Assembly (NCBI GenBank): GCA_044348665.1 | Contig: JBIKSI010000106.1 | Location: 1 to 12,773 of the forward strand | Origin: M2408 sp044348665 | GTDB lineage: Bacteria; Bacteroidota; Bacteroidia; Flavobacteriales_D; Crocinitomicaceae | Length of the DNA: 12,773 nt | Reading direction: 5' to 3' | In this document: positions 1 through 6,571 of the stretch, piece after piece | How the letters are laid out: each line of letters opens with the position of its first letter | How positions within the stretch are numbered: position 1 is the stretch's first letter | Notes under the pieces: model-generated | What the model saw: only the letters and a program-made list of their open reading frames with translations | Databases searched by the model: none | Told to the model about the DNA's origin: nothing | Program-made: the position numbers and the translations under genes

Positions 1-489
1 GAAGAAAATTTTTTAAAAACACCCGAAAATCAAAGCAAGATGGCTGGAGCTTTTTTCTCAGCATTTAGCAAGTATAAGGCAAAAATGGAAGGGGGAGAGG
101 AGGTAATTCTTGAAGATAAGGTAACAGAAAAAACGCTTCAAACTGAAGCACTTGTTAATCCAAGTAATGAAAAAACCGAGGATAAAACTGATAAAACGAG
201 CACTTCTAATTCAGCTGAAAGTGATGTGATTACTTTTATGGTTCAAATCGAGACCTCGGATAAAAAAATACCTTTGACATCCTCTAAGTTTAAAGGGCTT
301 GAAGTTTTTGAATACAAACAAGATAACTTTTTCAAGTATGCCGTGGGTAAATTTGACAATAATTTTACTGACGCCAACCAATATAAAAATGATTTAAGAG
401 AAAAGGGATTTCAACATGCTTTTGTAATTGCATTTAAAAATGGTGAACGAATAAATTTGGATAAGGCTTTGAAAGAAATTAAAAAATAA
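1..489 (+). CDS. N-acetylmuramoyl-L-alanine amidase, C-terminal part (5' end outside window)
   Basis: This is the 3' end of a longer gene. The reading frame is open from base 1, and the ATG at 40 lies inside a conserved stretch, so I do not treat it as the start. The first residues (ENFLKTPENQSKMAGAFF, then an amphipathic segment with SKYK) match the closing helix of Amidase_3 zinc amidases, which hydrolyse the amide bond between MurNAc and the L-alanine of the peptide stem in the periplasm. A charged, Lys/Thr/Glu-rich linker follows. The last 85 or so residues (from about MVQIETSD to INLDKALKEIKK, with KYAVGKF and AFVIAFKNGERI) resemble the SPOR-like tail common on Bacteroidota amidases, expected to bind peptidoglycan. 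Zinc ligands and catalytic Glu would lie upstream and cannot be seen. The amidase call is by family resemblance of the tail and is fairly secure. Confidence 0.8.
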   Translation, partial: EENFLKTPENQSKMAGAFFSAFSKYKAKMEGGEEVILEDKVTEKTLQTEALVNPSNEKTEDKTDKTSTSNSAESDVITFMVQIETSDKKIPLTSSKFKGLEVFEYKQDNFFKYAVGKFDNNFTDANQYKNDLREKGFQHAFVIAFKNGERINLDKALKEIKK

Positions 490-505
490 AGAAATCTTCA
501 ACTTT

Positions 506-539
506 TTTGCAATTTTATCTTAAATAATAATTACTTTTG
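506..539 (+). promoter_or_regulatory. Bacteroidota-type promoter for the MCE gene
   Basis: TACTTTTG at 532-539 fits the Bacteroidota -7 consensus TAnnTTTG. A TTTG at 506-509 lies 22 bases upstream as a possible -33 element, slightly further than usual. It sits in the 87-base gap after the amidase stop and would give a leader of roughly 30 bases before the ATG at 577. The assignment is from consensus only. Confidence 0.55.
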
Positions 540-576
540 AATCTTAAAATAAATTTATAACTGTTCTCTTTACAAA

Positions 577-1611
577 ATGAAAATTTCTAAAGAATTAAAA
601 TCAGGATTTATTGCAATAATTGCAATTGCTTTGTTAGTGGCTGGAGTCAATTTCTTAAAAGGGTACAGCTTTTTTGGTGGTGACACCGTTTATTACGCAT
701 ATTTCCCAAATTCAGGAGGTGTAATGCCTGCAAGTTCAGTTGCATTGAATGGAGTTCCAATTGGAAAAATAATATCTGTTGATTATGTTGTTAATAATCC
801 TCCGGAAAGAAGAGTGAAGATTACATTTAATATTCAAAATGAGGAAATCAAAATCCCCAAGGGTTCTCAAATCAAAGTAGGTTCTATTGATTTGTTTAGT
901 AAAGGAATTATTATCACCATGGCGGAAGATTTATCACATGGGTACTACAAACCTGGAGCACACTTGTCTGGTGTAGTCGCAGCAGATATGATTCAACAAG
1001 TGCAGGCTTATGCCGATCCGATTACTGAAAAGATGCAATCATTAATGGTGAATGTAGATAAGGCGGTAACATCAGTAAATGCTTTCTGGGATACTACTGC
1101 GACTTCAGAAATTGAAGAAAGTATGGTGGAGGTTCGTCTGGCAATCAAACGTTTAGGTTTTGTTGCAGGAGAAATTGAAGACATGGTTTTATCTGAAAAA
1201 AATCATCTAAATAATATTTTCAGTAATATGGAATCCATTACTAATAATTTGAAAAAAAGTAATGATGAGGTTCGAGCAATAATAGGAAATACAAAGAAAA
1301 TTACTGATGATATGGTTACTGCTGATTTCAAAACAGTGGTGGAAGATGCAAAAGAAACAATTCATTCTTTAAATCAAATTTTAGCTGATGCAAATTCAGG
1401 AAAAGGAACTTTGGGTAAACTGATTAAAGATGAAAGTTTTTACAATGAATTAGTTAAAACAAACGCAGAAGTGCAAGATTTGGTTGCGGATATCAAATTA
1501 CATCCTGAAAGATACATCCATGTATCATTTTTAGGAGCTAAAACAAAAGGTGTTCCGCTTTCACCAAGCGAGGAGAAGAAACTGCGCAAAATTCTTGATA
1601 CAATAAATTAA
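577..1611 (+). CDS. MCE/MlaD family lipid-transport substrate-binding protein
   Basis: A 344-residue protein with one N-terminal membrane anchor (residues 10-27) and a short basic start, so the rest should lie in the periplasm. Residues about 37-117 form one MCE domain: VALNGVPIGKI is the characteristic strand-turn, and GSIDLFSKGIIITM its closing part. The remainder (about 136-315) is long, charged and helical, with Asn/Lys/Asp-rich heptad-like stretches, as in single-MCE proteins that form hexameric rings with a helical tube. The family passes phospholipids or other lipids between inner and outer membranes, working with a permease (MlaE-like) and ATPase (MlaF-like). Neither partner is in this window. 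The gene follows the amidase and has its own promoter. The downstream Fe-S gene starts 33 bases after its stop, so co-transcription is likely. Lipid substrate unknown. Confidence 0.88.
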   Translation: MKISKELKSGFIAIIAIALLVAGVNFLKGYSFFGGDTVYYAYFPNSGGVMPASSVALNGVPIGKIISVDYVVNNPPERRVKITFNIQNEEIKIPKGSQIKVGSIDLFSKGIIITMAEDLSHGYYKPGAHLSGVVAADMIQQVQAYADPITEKMQSLMVNVDKAVTSVNAFWDTTATSEIEESMVEVRLAIKRLGFVAGEIEDMVLSEKNHLNNIFSNMESITNNLKKSNDEVRAIIGNTKKITDDMVTADFKTVVEDAKETIHSLNQILADANSGKGTLGKLIKDESFYNELVKTNAEVQDLVADIKLHPERYIHVSFLGAKTKGVPLSPSEEKKLRKILDTIN

Positions 1612-1644
1612 CATTTTTAAGACGAAAGATTCAAATTATTAGGT

Positions 1645-2958
1645 ATGATTTCTATTATTTTATTTTCAATTTTATTACTTGTTGGAGGTGGATTTTTTTC
1701 ATGGAATGTCATGAAAATAAGACAAAATATATTAATTGGTCGAGATATTGACAGAACCGATAATAAATCGGAACGCTGGAGAATGATGATTTTAGTAGCA
1801 TTAGGTCAAAAAAAGATGTTTACGCGCCCAATTCCTGCTTTATTACATCTAATGATTTATGCTGCTTTCATTATTACGCAAATTGAATTGATAGAGATTG
1901 TAATTGATGGATTAACAGGTGGTCACCGATTTTTCCGAGAGGCTCTTGGAGGTTTTTACACCTTCATGATTAGTTTCATTGAAGTGCTTTCTGTATTAGC
2001 CTTGCTTGCAACCTTTGTATTTTTAGCTAGAAGAAATTTTTTGAAAATCACTCGTTTTCATAAGGCCGAAATGAAAGGTTTTCCAACTAGAGATGCGAAT
2101 TTGATTTTGTTAATGGAAATTATTTTGGTTTCATTTATTTTTACCATGAATGGGGCAGATGAGGTGGCACACCAATTAGTAACTGGTGAAAGCTATAACT
2201 TTGCAATTAGTCAATTCATCGGCCCACTTTTATTTGGTGGAATAAAATCAGTTGAAACGCTTCATGTTTTAGAACAAATTGGTTGGTGGGGACACATCTT
2301 AATGGTTTTTGCATTTTTAAATTATTTACCTTATTCCAAACACTTGCACATAGTTTTAGCTTTTCCAAATACTTGGTATTCAAATTTAGAGAGTAAAGGA
2401 AAGTTTACCAATATGGAATCGGTAACAGCAGAGGTGAAATTGATGCTTGATCCAAATGCTGATCCGTATGCTGCTGCTCCAGTTGATGCAACTCCTCAAC
2501 GTTTTGGTGCAAAGGACGTACAAGATTTGACATGGAAAAATCTTTTAGACGCCTACACATGTACTGAATGTGGTCGATGTACTTCTTCTTGTCCTGCTAA
2601 TCAAACTGGAAAACTACTTTCTCCAAGAAAAATAATGATGGATACGAGAGATCGTCTGACAGAAGTGGGTGAGAACATTCGTAAACATGGAAAAGATTAC
2701 CAAGATGGTAAAAGTTTGATTGGAGATTACATAAAAGAGGAAGAAATCTGGGCATGTACTTCATGTAATGCTTGTGTTCAAGAATGTCCTGTAAATATTG
2801 ATCCATTATCAATCATCGTCGATTTAAGAAGGTATTTAGTAATGGAGGAGTCAAAAATGCCAAGTGAATTAACTGGGATGTTGACGAATATTGAAAATAA
2901 TGGTGCGCCTTGGCAATTTTCACCAGCAGACAGATTAAATTGGAAGGACGAAGCTTAA
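1645..2958 (+). CDS. Membrane Fe-S oxidoreductase subunit (NarI/HdrE-like helices plus two 4Fe-4S clusters)
   Basis: A 437-residue two-part protein. The N-terminal half has five likely membrane helices (about 2-22, 66-88, 106-127, 153-171, 213-231), with His68, His217, His233 and His235 in or beside helices as possible haem b ligands, as in NarI/HdrE-type quinone-reacting subunits. The C-terminal half is soluble with two classic 4Fe-4S motifs: CTECGRCTSSCP (Cys306, 309, 312, 316) and CTSCNACVQECP (Cys371, 374, 377, 381). This resembles the HdrC side of heterodisulfide reductase-like complexes. The CCG-domain partner is at 3855-4655. Electron flow between a cytoplasmic donor or acceptor and the quinone pool is inferred. 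The physiological substrate is unknown. The haem assignment is the least certain part. Confidence 0.85.
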   Translation: MISIILFSILLLVGGGFFSWNVMKIRQNILIGRDIDRTDNKSERWRMMILVALGQKKMFTRPIPALLHLMIYAAFIITQIELIEIVIDGLTGGHRFFREALGGFYTFMISFIEVLSVLALLATFVFLARRNFLKITRFHKAEMKGFPTRDANLILLMEIILVSFIFTMNGADEVAHQLVTGESYNFAISQFIGPLLFGGIKSVETLHVLEQIGWWGHILMVFAFLNYLPYSKHLHIVLAFPNTWYSNLESKGKFTNMESVTAEVKLMLDPNADPYAAAPVDATPQRFGAKDVQDLTWKNLLDAYTCTECGRCTSSCPANQTGKLLSPRKIMMDTRDRLTEVGENIRKHGKDYQDGKSLIGDYIKEEEIWACTSCNACVQECPVNIDPLSIIVDLRRYLVMEESKMPSELTGMLTNIENNGAPWQFSPADRLNWKDEA

Positions 2959-2964
2959 TTTTTT

Positions 2965-3024
2965 TAATTTTCTAAAAATCTAATAATCCAATAATCCATT
3001 AATCTAATAATCTAAATATCTAAA
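2965..3024. repeat. AT-rich 12-bp-periodic direct repeat
   Basis: Five consecutive 12-base units fill most of the gap between the membrane Fe-S gene and the HAD gene: TAATTTTCTAAA, AATCTAATAATC, CAATAATCCATT, AATCTAATAATC, TAAATATCTAAA. Units two and four are identical, and units one and five match at 10 of 12 positions. The shared core is TAATMATC-like. Its last unit ends four bases before the GTG of the next gene, so it forms the leader of that gene. Function unknown. Confidence 0.6.
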
Positions 3025-3028
3025 ATAA

Positions 3029-3463
3029 GTGAGCAAGATGGCGGAGGACAAAAAATTAATTGAAAAGATAGAAAACGGACATCACATTAGTCCAGTTTTG
3101 CCGGAAAATATCAAAAATTATTTGATTGATATTGATGGAACAATTTGCGATGATATTCCGAATGAGGAACCTGAGAGAATGGCTACAGCAGCGCTTTATC
3201 CAGAGGCATTAGCAACATTGAATAAATGGTACGATGAAGGTCACATCATTTGTTTTTTTACATCTAGAACGGAGGAACATCGTGAAGTAACGGAAAAATG
3301 GTTGAACGCAAATGGGTTTAAATATCATAGCATTTTGATGGGTAAACCTCGCGGTGGAAATTATCATTGGATTGACAATCACATGGTTCGCGCCACACGT
3401 TATGAAGGACGATTCACTGATTTGGTGGAAAGAAATGTGACAATCGAGGTTTTTGAAAAATAA
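3029..3463 (+). CDS. HAD-superfamily phosphatase (often misnamed phosphoheptose isomerase in this phylum)
   Basis: A small 144-residue HAD protein without a cap insert. Motif I is DIDGT (nucleophile Asp34, general acid Asp36). Motif II is FFTSR (Thr78/Ser79). The motif III lysine is Lys106 in MGKPRGG. Motif IV is the acidic WIDN at 115-117. The whole catalytic set is present, so an active phosphomonoesterase is expected in the cytoplasm, but the substrate is not predictable. Some Bacteroidota relatives carry the label phosphoheptose isomerase, which has no support: no SIS domain is visible. The longest start is GTG at 3029. An in-frame ATG at 3038 would remove only three residues and may be the true start. 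The next gene begins 5 bases after the stop, so the two are very likely co-transcribed. Confidence 0.8.
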   Translation: MSKMAEDKKLIEKIENGHHISPVLPENIKNYLIDIDGTICDDIPNEEPERMATAALYPEALATLNKWYDEGHIICFFTSRTEEHREVTEKWLNANGFKYHSILMGKPRGGNYHWIDNHMVRATRYEGRFTDLVERNVTIEVFEK

Positions 3464-3468
3464 AATTT

Positions 3469-3840
3469 ATGAAGTTTCTGCTAGTTTTTTTTCTTTTTAT
3501 TGGTGTTCAAGCTTTTGCTCAAAAGAAGGTGAGCGTTAAGAGTAAAGTCGAAATTGTTTTTGAAAATTTTCAAAATACAATTTTTAGAGGTTATGATAAT
3601 CCAATCTACTTAAAAGGAATAAGCGATCTTAAAGGAATTACTGTTGAAGCTAGCGGTGCAAGTGTAAAAATTGGAAATAAAGACAAAAAACAATATATCT
3701 TGATTCCCGGAGTTGGAAAAACTGCTGAAATTGTTGTGAAAAAAAATGGGAAAGAAGTTGTGCGTAAAACAATTATTGTAACTGTTCTGCAGGGAAAACA
3801 ATTGGAATATTTAAAGAAAAAGAACCTAGAAAATAAATAA
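3469..3840 (+). CDS. Small secreted protein with GldM-like Ig domain
   Basis: A 123-residue protein with a clear Sec signal peptide (MKFLLVFFLFIGVQAFA, likely cut before Gln18). The mature part is a single beta-rich module. The segment NTIFRGYDNPIYLKG, followed by ITVEASGASVKIG and then YILIPGVGKTAEIVV, follows the pattern of the repeated periplasmic domains of GldM/PorM, the shaft of the type IX secretion and gliding motor (YRGVDNPI...). The C-terminal end is basic. The protein lacks the GldM membrane helices and is about one domain long, so it is not GldM itself. It lies 5 bases after the HAD gene and 14 before the CCG Fe-S gene, inside the same presumed operon. The GldM relation is from recalled pattern and is moderate in strength. 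The role is unknown; it may be a stand-alone periplasmic adaptor. Confidence 0.7.
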   Translation: MKFLLVFFLFIGVQAFAQKKVSVKSKVEIVFENFQNTIFRGYDNPIYLKGISDLKGITVEASGASVKIGNKDKKQYILIPGVGKTAEIVVKKNGKEVVRKTIIVTVLQGKQLEYLKKKNLENK

Positions 3841-3854
3841 TTAGAACACATTAT

Positions 3855-4655
3855 ATGGAAAATGTTCAACAATTAAAAGTGCCAACGATGGCTGAAATGA
3901 TGGCTTCTGGTGAGACACCAGATATTTTGTTTTGGGTTGGTTGTTCGGGAAGTTTTGATGATCGTGCAAAAAAAATCACGAAAGCTGTTGTGAAAATCTT
4001 AAATGCTTGCAACGTAAAATTTGCTGTTTTAGGAACAGAAGAAAGTTGTACTGGTGATCCTGCCAAACGCGCTGGAAATGAATTTACCTTCCAAATGCAG
4101 GCAATGATGAATATTCAAGTATTGGATGGATATGAGGTCAAAAAAATAGTTACTGCTTGTCCTCATTGTTTCAATACTTTAAAAAACGAATACCCTGAAT
4201 TAGGCGGAAATTACGAGGTTGTTCACCACACACAATTGATTCAAGATTTAATCAATACCGGAAAATTAGCAATAGAGGGCGGTGGAACTTATAAAGGTAA
4301 AAAAATCACATTTCACGATCCTTGTTATTTAGGAAGAGCAAATGATGTATACGAAGCACCTAGACAATTAGTTGAAAAACTTGATGCTGAATTAATTGAA
4401 ATGAAACGTTGCAAAACGAACGGGTTATGTTGTGGTGCAGGTGGTGCTCAAATGTTTAAAGAAGCGGAAAAAGGGGACAAGGAAGTCAATGTGGAAAGAA
4501 CCGAAGACGCACTTGAAACCAATGCAACTATTATTGCTACTGGATGTCCTTTTTGCAACACAATGATGACGGATGGTGTAAAGAATTTCAACAAGGAAAA
4601 TGAAATTCAAGTACTAGATGTTGCTGAATTAATCGCAAATGCTGCGGAACTTTAG
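3855..4655 (+). CDS. (Fe-S)-binding protein with two CCG domains (HdrB/GlpC/LutA-like)
   Basis: A 266-residue cytoplasmic protein with two cysteine-rich CCG domains. Domain one uses Cys30, Cys65 (ESCTGDP, where CT replaces the usual CC) and Cys102/Cys105 (ACPHC). Domain two is canonical: HDPCYLGR (Cys157), LCCGAGG (Cys192-193) and GCPFC (Cys231/234). In HdrB, GlpC, LutA and succinate:quinone reductase subunit E these cysteines hold a noncubane or ordinary 4Fe-4S cluster and pass electrons to or from disulfides or quinones. The expected partner is the membrane 4Fe-4S protein at 1645-2958. The degenerate first CCG suggests only the second domain carries the special cluster. No flavin subunit (HdrA, GlcD, GlpA type) is in view, so the electron donor is unknown. 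Confidence 0.88.
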   Translation: MENVQQLKVPTMAEMMASGETPDILFWVGCSGSFDDRAKKITKAVVKILNACNVKFAVLGTEESCTGDPAKRAGNEFTFQMQAMMNIQVLDGYEVKKIVTACPHCFNTLKNEYPELGGNYEVVHHTQLIQDLINTGKLAIEGGGTYKGKKITFHDPCYLGRANDVYEAPRQLVEKLDAELIEMKRCKTNGLCCGAGGAQMFKEAEKGDKEVNVERTEDALETNATIIATGCPFCNTMMTDGVKNFNKENEIQVLDVAELIANAAEL

Positions 4656-4703
4656 ATCATTGTAATGATAAATGATGAATTTTAAATTATAAACCATTCA
4701 GCT

Positions 4704-5165
4704 ATGAACTTATCAGATCTAAATCCATCATCCAAATTGTGGCTCTATCAATCAAATAGGGAATTGACTTCAACTGAAATTCACTGGTTGAATGAGCAAT
4801 TAGCTGTTTTTTCTGAAGATTGGGCATCCCACGGAACGAACTTAAAGGCGGCAGCAGAAGTGATAAATCCTTATTTCATTGCTTTTGCTGTAGATTTAAG
4901 TCATGCAAATGCTTCTGGATGTTCGATTGATAAATCTGTTAAAATTGTTAAAGAATTAGGAAAAGAATTAAATGTTGATTTCTTTAATCGATTGAAAATG
5001 TGGGTGGTGGATGAAAAAGACAATACACAACATGTTTCCTTTAAGAAGATAAATGAATTTCCAGATTTTTACATTTACAATCCTTTAGTTTCAACATTGG
5101 GTGATTTGAATACAAAATTTAAACTCAAAGTGTCAGACTATATGGAAGAGTTGAAATTGAGTTAA
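4704..5165 (+). CDS. Conserved Bacteroidota protein with WLYQSNR and ASGCSID motifs (function unknown)
   Basis: A 153-residue soluble protein of a family I recognise from Bacteroidota genomes, where it often sits just after the CCG Fe-S protein and is labelled 'ABC transporter ATPase'. That label is wrong on the sequence: there is no Walker A P-loop and no LSGGQ signature. Visible conserved blocks are WLYQSNR (13-19), WASHG (40-44, followed by a Leu-Ala-rich segment) and ASGCSID (70-76), with Cys73 in a small-residue turn that could be functional. No signal peptide or membrane helix. It lies 48 bases after the CCG gene and is the last gene before the convergent stress-protein gene. Its constant linkage to the Fe-S pair suggests a role in that complex, such as assembly or cluster insertion, but this is inference. 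Confidence 0.78.
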   Translation: MNLSDLNPSSKLWLYQSNRELTSTEIHWLNEQLAVFSEDWASHGTNLKAAAEVINPYFIAFAVDLSHANASGCSIDKSVKIVKELGKELNVDFFNRLKMWVVDEKDNTQHVSFKKINEFPDFYIYNPLVSTLGDLNTKFKLKVSDYMEELKLS

Positions 5166-5187
5166 GATTATAATTTTTTTCCAACCT

Positions 5188-5988
5188 TCATTCTGGAATT
5201 GTCAAAATTGGAATTAAACTAAATTCAGCCAATTCTTTTGTGTAACTTTCATGGAAAAGGCGTTCAAAAAATGAATGTTTACGAGGAATTATTCCTAAAA
5301 TATCAATTGAATTATTCGTAATGTATTCTAAAATTCCTTCTTGAATGTCCTCATTTTCTTCAATTTCCAACATGAATTCATCAAAAGGAAGGTACTTTTT
5401 TAATTCATTGTAAATAAGAACTGAATCTGTATTTTTTGACACGTGAAAAGCCATTAGTTCAGATGATAACTCTTTATATAAGCTTTTGAAAGTCTCTAAA
5501 CTACGTGAATTTCCAATCTTTTTTCCATCGTAAGCAAAAGCAATTTTTAAATCTTCTTTGAAAGTAAAATTCATTGGAATTGCTAAAACGGGAACTTTTG
5601 AATCCGTGAGCATGGTTTGAGTATTACTACCGACAAACATTCCTTCGTAATATCCAGAGCCTGTCAAACCAATTACGATTAAGTCAAATTTTTCTTGTTC
5701 CGCTAATTCCTCAATTTCACTCAATAGTGAATAATTTGCTTTACAAAAAACATCATACTCCACATTTTTTAGGTCTAAGTCAGAAATCCATTTTGTTAAA
5801 TGTTCCTCGTTAATTTCTTGGTAATTGTTAAAATCCACCAATTCAGGTAATTCAGGATTAACCATGGGCAAAGAAAACACATGCAAAAATTTAATTTTTG
5901 ATTGAAATTTATGTGCTAATTGGATCGCTAAATTAGCTGCATTTCTAGAGTTTTCTGAAAAATCGGTTGGTACAAGAATTGATTTCAT
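5188..5988 (-). CDS. Universal stress protein, tandem UspA domains
   Basis: A 266-residue cytoplasmic protein made of two Usp folds. Domain one (about 1-138) begins KSILVPTDFSENS, with Asp9 in the usual place, and keeps the ATP-binding signature G-x2-G-x9-G-S as Gly107, Gly110 and Gly120-Ser121, then VPVLAIP. Domain two (about 147-266) begins LKIAFAYDG and ends PRKHSFFERLFHESYTKE, then PILTIPE. It lacks the glycine motif and so probably does not bind ATP, a division of labour usual in tandem Bacteroidota Usps. Such proteins support survival under stress or low energy, and no specific partner is implied here. It converges on the YQSNR gene (22 bases apart) and diverges from the gene at 6095. 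Confidence 0.9.
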   Translation of the reverse strand: MKSILVPTDFSENSRNAANLAIQLAHKFQSKIKFLHVFSLPMVNPELPELVDFNNYQEINEEHLTKWISDLDLKNVEYDVFCKANYSLLSEIEELAEQEKFDLIVIGLTGSGYYEGMFVGSNTQTMLTDSKVPVLAIPMNFTFKEDLKIAFAYDGKKIGNSRSLETFKSLYKELSSELMAFHVSKNTDSVLIYNELKKYLPFDEFMLEIEENEDIQEGILEYITNNSIDILGIIPRKHSFFERLFHESYTKELAEFSLIPILTIPE

Positions 5989-6004
5989 AAGCCTTTTTTT
6001 CTTT

Positions 6005-6012
6005 CAAAGCTA
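6005..6012 (-). promoter_or_regulatory. Promoter -7 element for the universal stress protein gene
   Basis: The plus strand reads CAAAGCTA, which on the minus strand is TAGCTTTG, a perfect TAnnTTTG element. It ends 16 bases before the start codon (5988), leaving a very short leader. No good -33 element is visible at the normal distance; the AATGA/TCATT inverted repeat at 6034-6049 occupies that region. Confidence 0.5.
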
Positions 6013-6033
6013 GGTACTAAACTCCATCGAAAT

Positions 6034-6049
6034 AATGATTTTTGTCATT
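6034..6049. promoter_or_regulatory. Inverted repeat AATGA-N6-TCATT between divergent promoters
   Basis: A perfect 5-base inverted repeat with a 6-base spacer lies between the minus-strand -7 element (6005-6012) and the plus-strand -33 element (6051-6054). The position would suit an operator controlling both genes, but the arms are short and AT-rich, so chance is a serious alternative. Confidence 0.25.
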
Positions 6050-6050
6050 T

Positions 6051-6083
6051 TTTGTGTTTTTTTAACTTTTTTTACTATATTCG
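6051..6083 (+). promoter_or_regulatory. Promoter for the small exported protein gene
   Basis: TATATTCG at 6076-6083 is one base from TAnnTTTG, and TTTG at 6051-6054 lies 21 bases upstream. The start codon at 6095 is only 11 bases further on, so the leader would be very short. Confidence 0.4.
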
Positions 6084-6094
6084 AAGGTTGATTT

Positions 6095-6433
6095 ATGAAA
6101 AAAACAGTACTTTTTAGCTTAATACTATTGATTATTTTCTCTTGTTCCTTGAGTGCAAGGCAGGAGCAGACTTTGAATAAAAATTTGGTTTTGTATATCA
6201 AAGCATTCGAAGAGCAAAATCCACTTGTTCAAGTTTCTTTTACACATCCAGAGTTCGTAAAGTACATTAATTCTAAAGGGGATACCTATTTTAAACAAAT
6301 TTTTAGTCCAAATTTGGAGGAAGAATACCTGCAAGTTTTAGATCCAGTGATGAAAAAAGTTGTTGAAAGTGACGATCAAATTCATGTATTATTTGAATTG
6401 AAGAAGGAAATATATTTATCGTGGAGAAAATAA
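6095..6433 (+). CDS. Small exported or lipoprotein-like protein, truncated by a frameshift
   Basis: A 112-residue reading frame starting with a strong signal peptide. Cys17 in IIFSC could be a lipobox, although Phe at -2 is atypical; otherwise signal peptidase I could cut after SLSA. The rest is a charged, helical region (YIKAFEEQNP, VSFTHPEFVKYINSKGD, LDPVMKKVVES), like the small secreted Flavobacteriales proteins that begin with a 'size of population going to zero' type helical half and end in an 'AIS..DGENW.F' strand half. That second half is missing in this frame, but it exists just downstream in the +1 frame (6402-6554). The last residues, EIYLSWRK, are therefore probably out-of-frame or near-junction sequence. 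Role unknown. It diverges from the stress-protein gene. Confidence 0.6.
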   Translation: MKKTVLFSLILLIIFSCSLSARQEQTLNKNLVLYIKAFEEQNPLVQVSFTHPEFVKYINSKGDTYFKQIFSPNLEEEYLQVLDPVMKKVVESDDQIHVLFELKKEIYLSWRK

Positions 6434-6554
6434 ATCTAAACCATTTTTTGTGGTGGCAATCTCTGAAAATGATGGAGAAAATTGGTTTTTCGTGAAATAT
6501 AGTATGTACAAAAACAAAAATATTTGTAAAAAAATTAAACGTATATTAAATTAA
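6402..6554 (+). pseudogene. Displaced C-terminal part of the 6095 gene (+1 frame)
   Basis: Frame 3 has a stop at 6399-6401, then runs open to the stop at 6552-6554. From about 6438 it encodes KPFFVVAISENDGENWFFV followed by a Lys-rich tail, which looks like a real beta-strand domain end rather than random translation, and has no start of its own. Removing one T from the TTT at 6415-6417 would join the frames as EIYYRGENKSKPFF. Either the gene is broken, the base is a sequencing or assembly error, or a frameshift occurs in translation. Confidence 0.55.
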
Positions 6555-6571
6555 AAAATTATTTTTACCTT

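Noticed and set aside
34..44. Shared 11-mer AGCAAGATGGC at 34-44 and 3032-3042
   Set aside because: It is a short match between an internal coding site and a start region with no extension, so it is probably chance.
40..489. ATG at 40 as a complete 149-residue gene start
   Set aside because: The same frame is open to base 1, and the residues before the ATG fit the conserved end of an Amidase_3 domain, so the gene begins outside the window.
3606..3872. Minus-strand open frames at 3606-3872 and 3866-4066
   Set aside because: They lie opposite strongly supported coding genes, with Phe/Ser-rich compositions typical of antisense translation of AT-rich genes.
4656..4669. Hairpin ATCATT-GT-AATGAT after the CCG Fe-S gene as a terminator
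   Set aside because: The loop is only 2 bases, the stem is AT-rich, and no T-run follows. The next gene is 48 bases on, so read-through is more likely.
6010..6201. Minus-strand 63-residue frame across the divergent promoter gap
   Set aside because: It overlaps the signal peptide of the plus-strand gene and both promoter elements, and has no recognisable features.
6519..6571. Promoter for the PorV-like gene at TATTTG (6521-6526)
   Set aside because: The spacing is one base short of TAnnTTTG, no -33 element fits, and the position overlaps the frame-3 tail of the preceding gene. It could not be supported.
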